A stretch of 64,000 bases of DNA from the IMG/VR virus record IMGVR_UViG_3300042558_004148, positions 124,001 through 188,000 of that record; one strand, written 5' to 3'. Source of the stretch: a virus. The position numbers and the translations under genes were made by a program. Below the pieces are notes generated by a model. The model made no database searches. It was given only the letters and a program-made list of their open reading frames with translations, and had not been told where the DNA came from. Below, in pieces: positions 50,250 through 58,692 of the stretch (positions within the stretch are counted from its first letter, which is position 1; each line of letters starts with the position of its first letter).

Positions 50250-50642
50250 ATGGCACAAAAGATGGCAAAATATTATAATGAAGAAATAAGGGAATTAATA
50301 AGAGAATCGATTAAGACTAAATCTGCTGGTAATAAAAAATCAGATTTCGGTAAATTTAGTACCGATGTGAGATTAAACGAAAAATACTACAAAGGTAACA
50401 AGGGATGGGAAATATCAGAAAGCCCTAATAACAAAATCGTAGAGGATAAGTCTAGCAAGGATTCGATATTAAATCATCTTTTTATCTATGATATTACTAC
50501 GAAATTGGTTTTATTAGGTACTGAATTATTAGGCTCTGCTATAAAAAATGTTTATAAAAGTATCAGAAACTCGGAAGCTAAACCATCAAATATACAATTG
50601 AATAAATTAGAGGAAGTTAAATCTGCTATAAAAACAAAATAA
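50250..50642 (+). CDS. Basic protein of unknown function
   Basis: A 130-residue Lys-rich protein. One moderately hydrophobic helix (FIYDITTKLVLLGTELLGSA) could be amphipathic or membrane-associated. Three bases after the previous stop, one base before the next start. Not recognised. Confidence 0.5.
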   Translation: MAQKMAKYYNEEIRELIRESIKTKSAGNKKSDFGKFSTDVRLNEKYYKGNKGWEISESPNNKIVEDKSSKDSILNHLFIYDITTKLVLLGTELLGSAIKNVYKSIRNSEAKPSNIQLNKLEEVKSAIKTK

Positions 50643-50643
50643 T

Positions 50644-51090
50644 ATGATACTGGACATTTTTAAGAAAAAAAAATCAGTTGGATCATCCGGAGAGATGGAA
50701 GAGATAGCATCCGTAATAAAAACTAAAATACCAAAAAATCATAAACATGATACACCTACATTCATTAAGAGTAATACAATAGGTGGTCAGTTTAATGACA
50801 TGCCCATTGGTGACCGCAAAAACTTTAGTTGTAGCTCCGGATTTAAGAGTATGTCATGTAATATAGGAATTAGAAATTCCTGCTCAAGTTATATTGGGGT
50901 TCCTAGCGAAATAAAGGCCAAATTACTACGACACCCAATAATAATAATTGACAGCAAGGACGTAATAGATTTACCCGGATTTAGTTATATAGGAAATTCC
51001 ATGGCTGATGGTAATTCAATGTACCACTACATTAACGGTGATCTGAAACAACTGATAAAAATGGGATATAATTATGAGGAATTAATCTAA
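50644..51090 (+). CDS. Protein of unknown function with a Cys/Ser cluster
   Basis: A 148-residue protein: a basic N-terminus (ILDIFKKKKS), four Cys in FSCSSGFKSMSCNIG and NSCSS, then a globular alpha/beta end (HPIIIIDSKDVIDLPGFSYIG). Not recognised. Confidence 0.5.
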   Translation: MILDIFKKKKSVGSSGEMEEIASVIKTKIPKNHKHDTPTFIKSNTIGGQFNDMPIGDRKNFSCSSGFKSMSCNIGIRNSCSSYIGVPSEIKAKLLRHPIIIIDSKDVIDLPGFSYIGNSMADGNSMYHYINGDLKQLIKMGYNYEELI

Positions 51091-51096
51091 AGAATC

Positions 51097-51225
51097 ATGA
51101 AATTTATAAAATCTTTAAATTGGCAGGCAATAATAGTTTGGATAGTGATATTCTCAATAAGTTATCTACTTGGTAGATTATGGATAGCTCCACTGTTTAA
51201 ATTTATATCGGATAGTATAAATTAA
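51097..51225 (+). CDS. Very small single-pass membrane protein
   Basis: A 42-residue frame with one membrane segment (AIIVWIVIFSISYLLGRLWI) after a basic N-terminus. It follows the upstream gene by six bases, and its stop overlaps the end of the convergent minus-strand gene. Size and topology would suit a small membrane effector or lysis accessory; not recognised. Confidence 0.5.
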   Translation: MKFIKSLNWQAIIVWIVIFSISYLLGRLWIAPLFKFISDSIN

Positions 51226-51440
51226 TATTGATTTCTATCAGGAAACATCGGATCAGGAAGTATTTCATGATCCTTTTTATTTTTTAGATATTCCATCGCG
51301 GTTCTACCTAATTGCTCCTCAAATGAAGGAAGACTATAGTCCAAATTACATGATCCCTCTGAACTTGAATTTGAGATACCAGGATTCATGGCTTCCAACC
51401 TTTTTATTATATGATCTAAATATTCCTTACTTGGCTTCAT
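51222..51440 (-). CDS. Small protein of unknown function
   Basis: A 72-residue protein (MKPSKEYLDHIIKRLEAMNPG...) with helical ends and a Ser-rich middle. A GATATATA box lies four bases before its ATG, so it is likely a separate, near-leaderless late transcript on the minus strand. Confidence 0.5.
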   Translation of the reverse strand: MKPSKEYLDHIIKRLEAMNPGISNSSSEGSCNLDYSLPSFEEQLGRTAMEYLKNKKDHEILPDPMFPDRNQY

Positions 51441-51444
51441 TTAT

Positions 51445-51452
51445 TATATATC
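51445..51452 (-). promoter_or_regulatory. GATATATA-class promoter candidate, leaderless spacing
   Basis: Minus-strand GATATATA with GATATA exactly 6 bases from ATG 51440. It is back to back with a host-type promoter on the plus strand. Confidence 0.5.
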
Positions 51453-51455
51453 CAA

Positions 51456-51487
51456 TTTTTTTATACCGTATCTAATGATTATATTTG
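51456..51487 (+). promoter_or_regulatory. Host-type promoter (T7A, 16 bases, TATATTTG)
   Basis: T7A at 51456-51463, a 16-base spacer beginning TACCG, TATATTTG at 51480-51487. It starts the unit 51551-55381 or beyond, with a leader of about 60 bases. Confidence 0.7.
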
Positions 51488-51550
51488 CATACTAATAAAT
51501 AGGAAAGCGAAACAAAAACTATAAAGTCCCTTTAATAATAAAAAGATAAC

Positions 51551-52021
51551 ATGGAATATTCCAGATTTGCAGAGATTATATTAAGACTCAAAAAACAGCA
51601 AGAAAAATCTGATGCAGCTTATAAATTGAAGATAGATCTGATAGACTTTAATGACGATCTAAATCGTATAATAGATATACTGATCAGAGAGGTTTATGGT
51701 GACGAAGGATATGATTGGTTTAGTTGGTTTTGTTACGAGAGTGACTTTGGAGAGAAAGATTGGAGTCTATTTCCATGCTATAAAATGATCGATGGTAAGA
51801 TGGTTAAGATCCATGAGGAAGGGGAAATAAGATATGGAGCAAGTGACGAGGATGGGAATCCAATATGTCATTCAGTCGAATCCACATGGGAGTATCTCGA
51901 GACAAATTATTCGAATAACAAAAAGAAAACAAATAAACCAAAGAAAGGTGAATCCATATGGGAAGACCTTGCTAAGGATTTTGGAACAGATAATAAAAAC
52001 AAAGGAAAGAAAGATGAATAA
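51551..52021 (+). CDS. Acidic protein of unknown function
   Basis: A 156-residue protein. VYGDEGYDWFSWFCYESDFG and the DGKMVKIHEEGEIRYGASDEDGNP area (split) form its distinctive core, followed by a Lys-rich tail. Similar aromatic/acidic proteins occur in other large phages but I cannot name a family. It overlaps the next gene by eight bases. Confidence 0.55.
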   Translation: MEYSRFAEIILRLKKQQEKSDAAYKLKIDLIDFNDDLNRIIDILIREVYGDEGYDWFSWFCYESDFGEKDWSLFPCYKMIDGKMVKIHEEGEIRYGASDEDGNPICHSVESTWEYLETNYSNNKKKTNKPKKGESIWEDLAKDFGTDNKNKGKKDE

Positions 52022-52289
52022 GACTCTAACTATTTTTTTAATCACTATCTCTACTGTGGCATATTCACAAAGGAGAGAAACACCTCAAGCACCAGTAAAG
52101 TTTGCTGATTTTGCATATGCAACCGAATCTAGGGACACGCTCTTCCTTGCGGAGAATGATCCAAGTTCCATCAATACGATGAAGGTCTGGAATGCTGATC
52201 CCGAATGGAACGGAACAAATCCGGTTATTATTATGATACCGCAGGTTGATCTTGACAGAAAAAAGAAGGCTCTTTTGCCAAAATATTAA
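52014..52289 (+). CDS. Small secreted protein
   Basis: A 91-residue protein from ATG 52014, which overlaps the upstream gene by eight bases. Residues 1-18 (MNKTLTIFLITISTVAYS) form a signal peptide with an Ala-Tyr-Ser cleavage region; the mature part is small, acidic and without Cys. It should act in the host periplasm or outer surface. Function unknown. Confidence 0.6.
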   Translation: MNKTLTIFLITISTVAYSQRRETPQAPVKFADFAYATESRDTLFLAENDPSSINTMKVWNADPEWNGTNPVIIMIPQVDLDRKKKALLPKY

Positions 52290-53297
52290 ATGAGAAAGAT
52301 AATAGAAGATCTTATATTAACCAACAGAAGGATTAAAATAATAAAAAAGAAAGATATGCTAGAAAACAGATACCTATCAGATGATGAATTAAGACATCCC
52401 CATGAGGAGGAGGAGACGGAAAAAATTAATTTTCATCAATGGTCAATAGTTGGCGATGGAAGCTTCTTACCTTCACCAGAAACTGTCAGAGCTCTAAAGC
52501 CTGGATTATATGAACCCCAATATAATAACAGATCTGGTGAATGGGCGATAAGAAGACAGCAGATAAACACCGATGAGCTATACGAATTGCCAACTAAGGA
52601 GATTGCAGTAATTCTAAATGATCTTAAAAGCTTCTGGGAAAGAAGAGAGACATATTCTAAATATAAGCTGATGCACAAAAGAGGAATTCTTTTATATGGA
52701 GATCCTGGAGCGGGTAAATCAGGTATACTGCAGCTGTGTATGAAACACATCATCGAGGAGCTTAGCGGTTTAGTTATTAATATAAAAGACGAGGATACAG
52801 TTAGAGGTTATTTAGATCTTGTCCCTAAATTAAGACAAATCGAACCAATCAGACCGATTGTAGTTATTATTGAGGATATTGATTCAATCGCAGGAGAAAG
52901 CAGCTACATCACTTCACAGCTTCTTAATATGCTGGATGGTATTAAACAGATAGAAAATGTTGTTTATATTGCAACAACTAATTACCCAGAAAAATTGGAA
53001 GAGCGTATTACAAATCGTCCATCAAGATTTGATAGAAGATATTATATTGCTCCACCAAGTAATGAGGTAAGAAAAGCATATCTGGAAAGAAAACTTGGTG
53101 AGGATGCTAAAGTTGATATTGAGAGATGGGTTTCTGATACAGATGGAATGTCGATGTCACACCTTAAGGAGCTATTCATTTCAGTATTCCTTCTGGATGT
53201 AGCATATGACGATGCTATAGACCATCTTAAGGAGATGAAGAAAAAACCTAGAGGTAAAGGTCAGAAGAGCGTTGGTTTTGGTAATTCATCAAATTAA
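52290..53297 (+). CDS. AAA ATPase (BCS1/proteasomal-type)
   Basis: A 335-residue protein. The AAA module at about 125-270 has Walker A GILLYGDPGAGKSGIL, Walker B VVIIEDIDSIAG, and TNYPEKLEERITNRPSRFDRRYYI with the sensor Asn and arginine finger, as in BCS1 and proteasomal AAA proteins. The N-terminal 120 residues carry a FHQWSIVGDGSF segment that may bind substrate. Likely a remodelling ATPase; no protease partner is adjacent. It follows the secreted protein with no gap. Confidence 0.85.
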   Translation: MRKIIEDLILTNRRIKIIKKKDMLENRYLSDDELRHPHEEEETEKINFHQWSIVGDGSFLPSPETVRALKPGLYEPQYNNRSGEWAIRRQQINTDELYELPTKEIAVILNDLKSFWERRETYSKYKLMHKRGILLYGDPGAGKSGILQLCMKHIIEELSGLVINIKDEDTVRGYLDLVPKLRQIEPIRPIVVIIEDIDSIAGESSYITSQLLNMLDGIKQIENVVYIATTNYPEKLEERITNRPSRFDRRYYIAPPSNEVRKAYLERKLGEDAKVDIERWVSDTDGMSMSHLKELFISVFLLDVAYDDAIDHLKEMKKKPRGKGQKSVGFGNSSN

Positions 53298-53303
53298 TCT
53301 GAG

Positions 53304-53633
53304 ATGAGCGGGGGAGCATTTGATTATAATCAATATAAGATAGGCTATATAGCTGATCAGATAGAACATGAGATTGAAAGAAGCGGAAGACCTAAGACTC
53401 AGGAGGAGATAAAGGACGATTTTAGAGATCCTAGTTGGTACGAAAAGTACCCGGAGGATCTAAACCATTACCAATATCCCGATGACGTCATAAACGAGTT
53501 TAAAAATGCCGTTAAAGCGCTTAGAATAGCGGAAGTCTATGCTCAAAGAGTTGATTGGCTGCTAAGCGGAGACGATGGAGAAGAAAGTTTTAGAACTAGA
53601 CTTTATGAGGAGTTAAATAAATTAGAAAAATAG
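53304..53633 (+). CDS. Small acidic protein of unknown function
   Basis: A 109-residue helical protein: MSGGAFDYNQYKIGYIADQIE, then FRDPSWYEKYPEDLNHYQYP and an Arg/Glu helix. The S-G-G-A-F-D-Y-x-Q start recurs in hypothetical proteins of bacteria and phages. It follows the AAA gene by six bases. No function known. Confidence 0.55.
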   Translation: MSGGAFDYNQYKIGYIADQIEHEIERSGRPKTQEEIKDDFRDPSWYEKYPEDLNHYQYPDDVINEFKNAVKALRIAEVYAQRVDWLLSGDDGEESFRTRLYEELNKLEK

Positions 53634-53637
53634 AAAT

Positions 53638-53901
53638 ATGAAAAAAGTATTAGCAATCGCTTTAGTAGCTATCACATTAGCTTCATGCACAGAAAATGCT
53701 CGAGTAAAATCTTGGGGCGGAGAAGGTACAATCAATTTACCCAAAGGACAAAAATTAGTTACCATCACTTGGAAAGAAACTCAAGTTTGGTATTTAACAC
53801 GTCCGATGAATTCAACAGATAAAGCAGAAACTTACAAATTCCAGGAGGAATCAAGTCTTGGTGTAATGGAAGGAACATATAATATCGTTGAGACCAAATA
53901 A
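53638..53901 (+). CDS. Lipoprotein of unknown function
   Basis: An 87-residue protein with a lipoprotein signal: KKVLAIALVAITLASC, the Cys at position 17 being the lipidation site. The mature part is a small beta domain (KLVTITWKETQVWYLTRPM). Codons are less ATA-rich than the neighbours, suggesting later acquisition. An envelope role such as superinfection exclusion is possible by analogy with other phage lipoproteins. Confidence 0.65.
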   Translation: MKKVLAIALVAITLASCTENARVKSWGGEGTINLPKGQKLVTITWKETQVWYLTRPMNSTDKAETYKFQEESSLGVMEGTYNIVETK

Positions 53902-53910
53902 ATTACTAAT

Positions 53911-54168
53911 ATGAAAACTCACACAAGGGGTAATATCATAGTGGAAGACATCAAGATTGGTGATATACACTATGAATATGAATACGGGGTAGGTATTAAA
54001 TGTGAGGTGATAAGCTTGCCTGAATTGAATGCTGAGGGACAATATGAGTGGAAGAGCAAAAATATTAATAGTGGAAAAGTGATAGATTATTTAGTTGATC
54101 CTAAATACTCACATTACTCGGCTAATCTATACGATTACGAGGCTTATAAAGTTAATACTTATCTATGA
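53911..54168 (+). CDS. Small protein of unknown function
   Basis: An 85-residue protein; strands (VEDIKIGDIHYEYEYGVGIK) suggest a small beta domain of the SH3/RNA-binding sort. It overlaps the next start (ATGATGA). Not recognised. Confidence 0.5.
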   Translation: MKTHTRGNIIVEDIKIGDIHYEYEYGVGIKCEVISLPELNAEGQYEWKSKNINSGKVIDYLVDPKYSHYSANLYDYEAYKVNTYL

Positions 54169-54800
54169 TGAAGAATAAAGGAATATTATGGAACAAGCAC
54201 GGGTGGATAATTGAATATACCACCTATGGAGGTCCTGGAAAGGAATCAATAAGATCCGTTGTTCTTATTGATTCAGACAAGTCAGATCATAGATTATTGG
54301 AATTGGAGGGCAAGGAAGTTTCATTCTACCACTTAAAGATTAATCCATTAGGAAGACAGGTAGATCCTTTTGATTTAACGCAGAATCAATCTGGATGCAA
54401 ATGGGTTGCTAGAATAGAATTTAGTGAAACCATCCCTGTCATTGATGAGCCGGTTAAGAATAAAAAATCCAGAGAATATATTCTATGTGCTGCGATCTGG
54501 TACAAAGACATTACTCTGAAAAAAGAAATTCCACAAGTTCTACCAAAGAATTGCGATAGAGGTTTGGTGGTGTTAGGGCATAGGCACGGACAGGCTATGT
54601 GGACCATGAGCTGTCTAACCGGACTAAGAAGTGTTGAAAATGCTGAAGATGGTGTTGGAGAACATGAGCAGGGATTCCTAACGAATACAAATAGATTTGT
54701 TGGACGTGAGGAAGCACTGGAAATTGCGATTAGAGAAGATCAAGTTATGGATCACAATGAAATCAGAGGAGATAGATTATTCTCCGAGGACCTATATTAA
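54165..54800 (+). CDS. Conserved phage protein of unknown function
   Basis: A 211-residue protein. The C-terminal half has a pattern I recall from many phage and bacterial hypothetical proteins: ILCAAIWYKD, GLVVLGHRHGQAMWT, QGFLTNTNRFVGREEALEIA and LFSEDLY at the very end. The conserved His-Arg-His and Arg residues could form an active site. The N-terminal half (SVVLIDSDKSDHRL) is variable. No function is established to my knowledge. Confidence 0.6.
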   Translation: MMKNKGILWNKHGWIIEYTTYGGPGKESIRSVVLIDSDKSDHRLLELEGKEVSFYHLKINPLGRQVDPFDLTQNQSGCKWVARIEFSETIPVIDEPVKNKKSREYILCAAIWYKDITLKKEIPQVLPKNCDRGLVVLGHRHGQAMWTMSCLTGLRSVENAEDGVGEHEQGFLTNTNRFVGREEALEIAIREDQVMDHNEIRGDRLFSEDLY

Positions 54801-54811
54801 TATTAAATGTT

Positions 54812-55381
54812 ATGAAAATTTTGTTCCTGGATAATGACGGAGTAATATGTCTTCATAATAATTGGGGAGGCAGAACGAAAAAGTGGTCTAAATATAGATC
54901 GGCTAATCCTGAGAGTAGTCCAAATTTAAAAGATGCACCAGTCGAAATCCGTTTTGATGATTTTGATAAAAAAGCAATCAAGATTCTAAATGAGATACTT
55001 CAGGAGACCGGTGCTGAAATTGTTGTGAGCTCGGATTGGAAACTTCATGCAACACTAGAGGAGCTTGGTGATTACTATGAAGCACAGGGTATTATTAAAA
55101 GACCCATTGCAATTACACCAAATTTGGATGAATTTGATCCAAATGCCAACGACCTGTTTGTGTGGAAATGGTGGTTGGAAAAAAAGAGAATATTGGAGAT
55201 CCAGGAGTATCTTGAAAAAAATCCCGATATAACACATTGGGTTGCTATCGACGATCTTAATATGAGTCCAGGAGCAAACGGTGGATATGGGTTAGAAAAC
55301 TTTGTTCTAACACCAAGATCGACTGAAGGAATTAAACAATTGGGAATTAAAGAAAAAATAAATAATTTTTTAACTAAATAA
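54812..55381 (+). CDS. HAD-family phosphatase (RNA-repair-associated type)
   Basis: A 189-residue protein with HAD motifs: ILFLDNDGVICLH (D-x-D), VVSSDWKLHAT (Ser/Thr and K) and WVAIDDLNM (acidic pair). Its layout is that of the HAD domain found in RNA-repair multi-domain proteins, so a 5'- or 3'-end phosphatase for nucleic acids is plausible. The ligase-like and nucleotidyltransferase genes at the left of the window would be logical partners, though they are not adjacent. Confidence 0.72.
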   Translation: MKILFLDNDGVICLHNNWGGRTKKWSKYRSANPESSPNLKDAPVEIRFDDFDKKAIKILNEILQETGAEIVVSSDWKLHATLEELGDYYEAQGIIKRPIAITPNLDEFDPNANDLFVWKWWLEKKRILEIQEYLEKNPDITHWVAIDDLNMSPGANGGYGLENFVLTPRSTEGIKQLGIKEKINNFLTK

Positions 55382-55390
55382 TAATAAATA

Positions 55391-56131
55391 ATGATTAAAT
55401 TTTTAAAAAGAGTCTTGAGACTCAATCGAGCATTGAAAGAAGAAAATGCTCTTTTTGGTACGCCTTCATCGAATGATGGACTAGACGAAACTTTCCTGTT
55501 TGACTTTAAAAATTACAGCTCCGGATACAGAGGCGGAACCGGAATAAATACATTTCTGACCGTCGGATCATCCTTATCTAGTGATGATAGCAAAGACTCC
55601 GAACCTGTATCTAAGAAAATAGCAATGAAGCCAATTGATATCTTGGGTGAATTGGAAACTATACCAACTCCTTGGACTATGGCTAATCTAGATGACAAAA
55701 TCGAAGTTCTTAAATACAAGAGAGATTTGATCACTCAAAAGTATTCACGCAGAGAAGTAGAAGCTCTAATCGAAAGACTAGAAAACCGTAAGAAGTATGA
55801 CAAATTCCACGCTTTTTTCAACGGTTTTCAAAACACTACTGACGAGAAGATTGATGTCTTACTAGAAAAGTATGATGTAGTCATGAACACTTCGGATCTA
55901 TTTGTCCCAGAATTTCCAGATGATGCTATACAGACCATGAAAAGCTACACTGATAATATGATGAAGCTTTGTAAAAAGAAGCCAGTATTCTATGTTATTG
56001 CTGAACCTGATAAATTTAGAAAAGCATATGAAAAAAGGGATCCTATTTTATTAGTACAGAGTCCATTTGGATTTTATTGGCAAATTTTGGGTGCCTGGGA
56101 TAAAGAAATGATGCTTTTGAGCGAACTGTAA
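55391..56131 (+). CDS. Protein of unknown function
   Basis: A 246-residue protein. A basic N-terminal helix (IKFLKRVLRLNRALKEEN), a low-complexity Gly/Ser stretch, then a helical domain (LDDKIEVLKYKRDLITQKYSR) and a C-terminal alpha/beta part (PVFYVIAEPDKFRKAYEKRD). Not recognised. It ends 23 bases before a tagged gene with its own promoter box. Confidence 0.5.
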   Translation: MIKFLKRVLRLNRALKEENALFGTPSSNDGLDETFLFDFKNYSSGYRGGTGINTFLTVGSSLSSDDSKDSEPVSKKIAMKPIDILGELETIPTPWTMANLDDKIEVLKYKRDLITQKYSRREVEALIERLENRKKYDKFHAFFNGFQNTTDEKIDVLLEKYDVVMNTSDLFVPEFPDDAIQTMKSYTDNMMKLCKKKPVFYVIAEPDKFRKAYEKRDPILLVQSPFGFYWQILGAWDKEMMLLSEL

Positions 56132-56142
56132 TTAAATAAACT

Positions 56143-56150
56143 GATATATA
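56143..56150 (+). promoter_or_regulatory. GATATATA-class promoter candidate, leaderless spacing
   Basis: GATATATA with GATATA exactly 6 bases before ATG 56155 of the tagged SGNH/phosphatase protein. Confidence 0.5.
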
Positions 56151-56154
56151 CTGC

Positions 56155-57564
56155 ATGGAAAAAGTATATAATTTTAATCAGTTTTCAAAACTGTACGAAT
56201 CGCAATCTTCTAATTTACAAAATATTATAATTGGAGATTCTCTAACCCCGCTAATTGCTAAGAATTCTATTGATGTGGATATTTTAGGTCCGGTTGGATC
56301 TGAAGCTAACTTATGGAAATCCGGTGTTAATACAGAATGGCTTAAAAAAGCTGTTGCTAAATTTCCAACAACACAATCCATCAAGAATGTAGTAATAAAA
56401 ATTGGTACTAATAGCGGATTTAGTATCAGGGATGACGTGAGAGGTCTATTTATAGAGCTAAGAAGGGCATTCCCAGAAGCCAAATTCTTTGTGGTACAGG
56501 GATCTTGGGGATGGGGGAATAACAAGAATGTTACTGCTGCCAAAGTGAAAGCTTATTATGAGCTTTTCTCTAAAGAGGGAGCAACGGTAATAGAACCGCC
56601 AGTTGGATATTCACCAACATCTGCAAAGGCACATAGTGAAACTCAAGCAATTAAGGAGATCGGTAAGAATTTAGACCTTGCTATACAGGAGAGTGTAAAT
56701 AATTCAATTTTGGAAACCCCGACACTGACAGATTCAGAGATAATTGTAAGAAAGGGTGATCCATATAAATATAAGGTTGTTAATGATCATTGGTTAGCTA
56801 AGAGAGACGACCAGTCAAGATGGTATGAAATTACAGGTAAGGATTTCAAACCAGGATTTCAGGTATCCATAAATATTCTAGATTCAGAAAATCCAACGCT
56901 TAGATCAAACGTTGCACCAAAGAGAGAAAATAGAATTAAATCAGGAGAGGTTAACAAGGATATTGAAACTGACGAAACATTTCTACCACTAGGTCTCGGT
57001 GCTGATCCAGAAAAGATAGATCCTAGAATTGCAGAAAAATATAATTTCCATATAATCCCGGACGGTAAAAAAACTAATTACAGGAGTGCTCAGTTTCCTC
57101 TTGATATCATGAGGAACGTTTATACTAAATATAACGTTAAAAACGTAATTAGGTTAAATGATGATGGGAAGGATGGTAAACATCTACCTCTTCAGAGATC
57201 AGTTTCAATAGAAAAAGAGATGGAATTATGCAAAGAAATAGGATGCGATTTCTATAAGCTCTCGCCAACGGAAGATCAGGATAAGATAAATGAATTATTA
57301 TCCAAGGGAAACACACTAATACATTGTGCACATGGATCTGATAGAACTGGAGGATCTGTTGGGGGATATCTATATAAAACTAAATTAAATCCAGAATTAT
57401 CTACCACTGAAAATATATGGAAATATACAACCCAATATAATGATTGGAATAGCATCGTTACTAAGAATCCGGATGATTTTTTGGATGATGTTTATTTGAA
57501 ACAAGCTCAGAAATTCGGAGTAAAAGATATAGAGGATGCAAAAAGACTCGCTAAACTAAATTAA
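56155..57564 (+). CDS. Tagged fusion of an SGNH-type hydrolase and a dual-specificity-type phosphatase
   Basis: A 469-residue protein. It begins with the shared peptide (MEKVYNFNQFSKLYESQ). Residues about 22-180 look like an SGNH/GDSL hydrolase: IIIGDSLTPLI (catalytic Ser), VVIKIGTNSGFS (block III Gly/Asn) and a late His. A small middle segment (YKVVNDHWLAKRDDQSRWYE) follows. Residues about 290-430 match cysteine phosphatases: VIRLNDDG and IHCAHGSDRTGGSVGGYL, the H-C-x-x-G-x-D-R-T-G loop with Cys nucleophile and Arg. Substrates could be esters, sugars, proteins or lipids. The tag suggests delivery with the DNA. Confidence 0.75.
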   Translation: MEKVYNFNQFSKLYESQSSNLQNIIIGDSLTPLIAKNSIDVDILGPVGSEANLWKSGVNTEWLKKAVAKFPTTQSIKNVVIKIGTNSGFSIRDDVRGLFIELRRAFPEAKFFVVQGSWGWGNNKNVTAAKVKAYYELFSKEGATVIEPPVGYSPTSAKAHSETQAIKEIGKNLDLAIQESVNNSILETPTLTDSEIIVRKGDPYKYKVVNDHWLAKRDDQSRWYEITGKDFKPGFQVSINILDSENPTLRSNVAPKRENRIKSGEVNKDIETDETFLPLGLGADPEKIDPRIAEKYNFHIIPDGKKTNYRSAQFPLDIMRNVYTKYNVKNVIRLNDDGKDGKHLPLQRSVSIEKEMELCKEIGCDFYKLSPTEDQDKINELLSKGNTLIHCAHGSDRTGGSVGGYLYKTKLNPELSTTENIWKYTTQYNDWNSIVTKNPDDFLDDVYLKQAQKFGVKDIEDAKRLAKLN

Positions 57565-57569
57565 TAAAT

Positions 57570-57857
57570 ATGAAATTAGAAGTAATTGATTTTTATGCTG
57601 AATGGTGTGGACCATGTAAAGCAATGGCTCCAGCTTTCGAGAGCTTAAAAAGTGAATATCCGGAAGGAAATGATAGTGGTGTAGTTATTACTAAGCTTAA
57701 TGTTGATGAACATCAGGAAGTTGCTCAGAAATACTCCGTTAGAAATATACCAACCTTGGTTTACCTTAAAGATGGTGTTGAGGTACATCGAGTATCGGGA
57801 ATGCAAACTAAATCTGCTATGGATACAAAAATCAAAGAGATTTTAGCGGAAGCTTAA
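57570..57857 (+). CDS. trxA: Thioredoxin
   Basis: A 95-residue thioredoxin with the WCGPCKAM active site near residue 12, the cis-Pro in NIPTLVYLKDG and an ordinary size. It is the likely electron donor for the phage NrdA, whose C-terminal Cys pair is intact. It lies six bases after the phosphatase fusion and is closed by a perfect terminator. Confidence 0.93.
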   Translation: MKLEVIDFYAEWCGPCKAMAPAFESLKSEYPEGNDSGVVITKLNVDEHQEVAQKYSVRNIPTLVYLKDGVEVHRVSGMQTKSAMDTKIKEILAEA

Positions 57858-57875
57858 TATTTTCAAATATCAAAT

Positions 57876-57907
57876 AAAAAGGACACTAATATTAGTGTCC
57901 TTTTTTG
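57876..57907 (+). terminator. Bidirectional-capable Rho-independent terminator
   Basis: GGACACTAAT and ATTAGTGTCC form a perfect 10-pair palindrome flanked by A5 and T6. It can end both trxA and the converging minus-strand unit. Confidence 0.88.
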
Positions 57908-57921
57908 TATCCGGCATTTAA

Positions 57922-58062
57922 TTACCTTCCCTGACCTTTATAAGCTTTCTTATAATTCTTGGAGCTCTTATTTTTGGAAGTACCGCTCTTAGAGTGTCTG
58001 TCACAAGATGTGTTTGTTTTTTTAACAAACGAAACTGCTGATTGTGTTTTTGCCTTTGCCAT
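57922..58062 (-). CDS. Small, very basic protein
   Basis: A 46-residue frame (MAKAKTQSAVSFVKKTN...) made mostly of Lys, Ser, Thr, Asn and Gly with one Cys, ending YKGQGR. No membrane segment. The composition resembles small ribosome- or nucleic-acid-binding peptides. An AATATATA element lies about 30 bases upstream, giving its own transcript at the end of the lysis-like cluster. Not recognised. Confidence 0.5.
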   Translation of the reverse strand: MAKAKTQSAVSFVKKTNTSCDRHSKSGTSKNKSSKNYKKAYKGQGR

Positions 58063-58116
58063 TACGGGTTAATATTTTTTGAATTTTATCTATATATTTT
58101 TTTGATATAAAGTTTT

Positions 58117-58689
58117 TTAACTCTTTCTCCTAAAATTCATACTGATTACAATACGTTGTTCATTGCTGAAATTCTTTGTGACGTAATGCGGCAGGGTGCT
58201 ATCAAACATCGCAAATTTACCGGCTTCAGCTACAATCTCTTTATGACATGTTCTGTATGGGTTAATCTGATATTGAAATACTAGATTTCCACTGTCTTTG
58301 GGAACCTGAATCCAAATAGCAGCACTTACGTGAGCTCCTCCCTCATAGTTATCCTGTGTCTCGTGGGAATGCAGATTTGTAGATTCATTGTGATTGTGGA
58401 TAACAGCCCAGAATGCGGAATTTGGATCCTGACCCTCCTGATTTTGCCAACAAAGTTCTATTTCCTCTCCAAACGAAGAAAACCACTCGTTACAGAGGAC
58501 TTGTACTATCCCCTGTACCTGTGGTGTAAAATTTATTCTGATATCCTCATACCTTATATTAGTAATATCCTTTGACATGTTTCTCCCCTCTTTATGGTTT
58601 GATAATATCATTTCTACGAGGGGATTTAGATCCTCTTGTAAATGGCCTATAAGATATTCAGTTTTTGTAAGAGTAATTACTTCTGACAT
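58117..58689 (-). CDS. 2-oxoglutarate/Fe(II)-dependent oxygenase-like protein
   Basis: A 190-residue jelly-roll protein: AVIHNHNESTNLHSHETQ (H-x-D/E-type iron ligands), AAIWIQVPKDSGNLVFQ, KFAMFDSTLPHYV (distal His) and RIVISMNFRR (Arg that binds 2-oxoglutarate). The layout fits the putative 2OG-Fe oxygenases common in T4-like cyanophages. It may hydroxylate a protein or small molecule. It lies 4 bases after the Ala/Gly-rich protein on the same strand. Confidence 0.72.
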   Translation of the reverse strand: MSEVITLTKTEYLIGHLQEDLNPLVEMILSNHKEGRNMSKDITNIRYEDIRINFTPQVQGIVQVLCNEWFSSFGEEIELCWQNQEGQDPNSAFWAVIHNHNESTNLHSHETQDNYEGGAHVSAAIWIQVPKDSGNLVFQYQINPYRTCHKEIVAEAGKFAMFDSTLPHYVTKNFSNEQRIVISMNFRRKS

Positions 58690-58692
58690 AGA

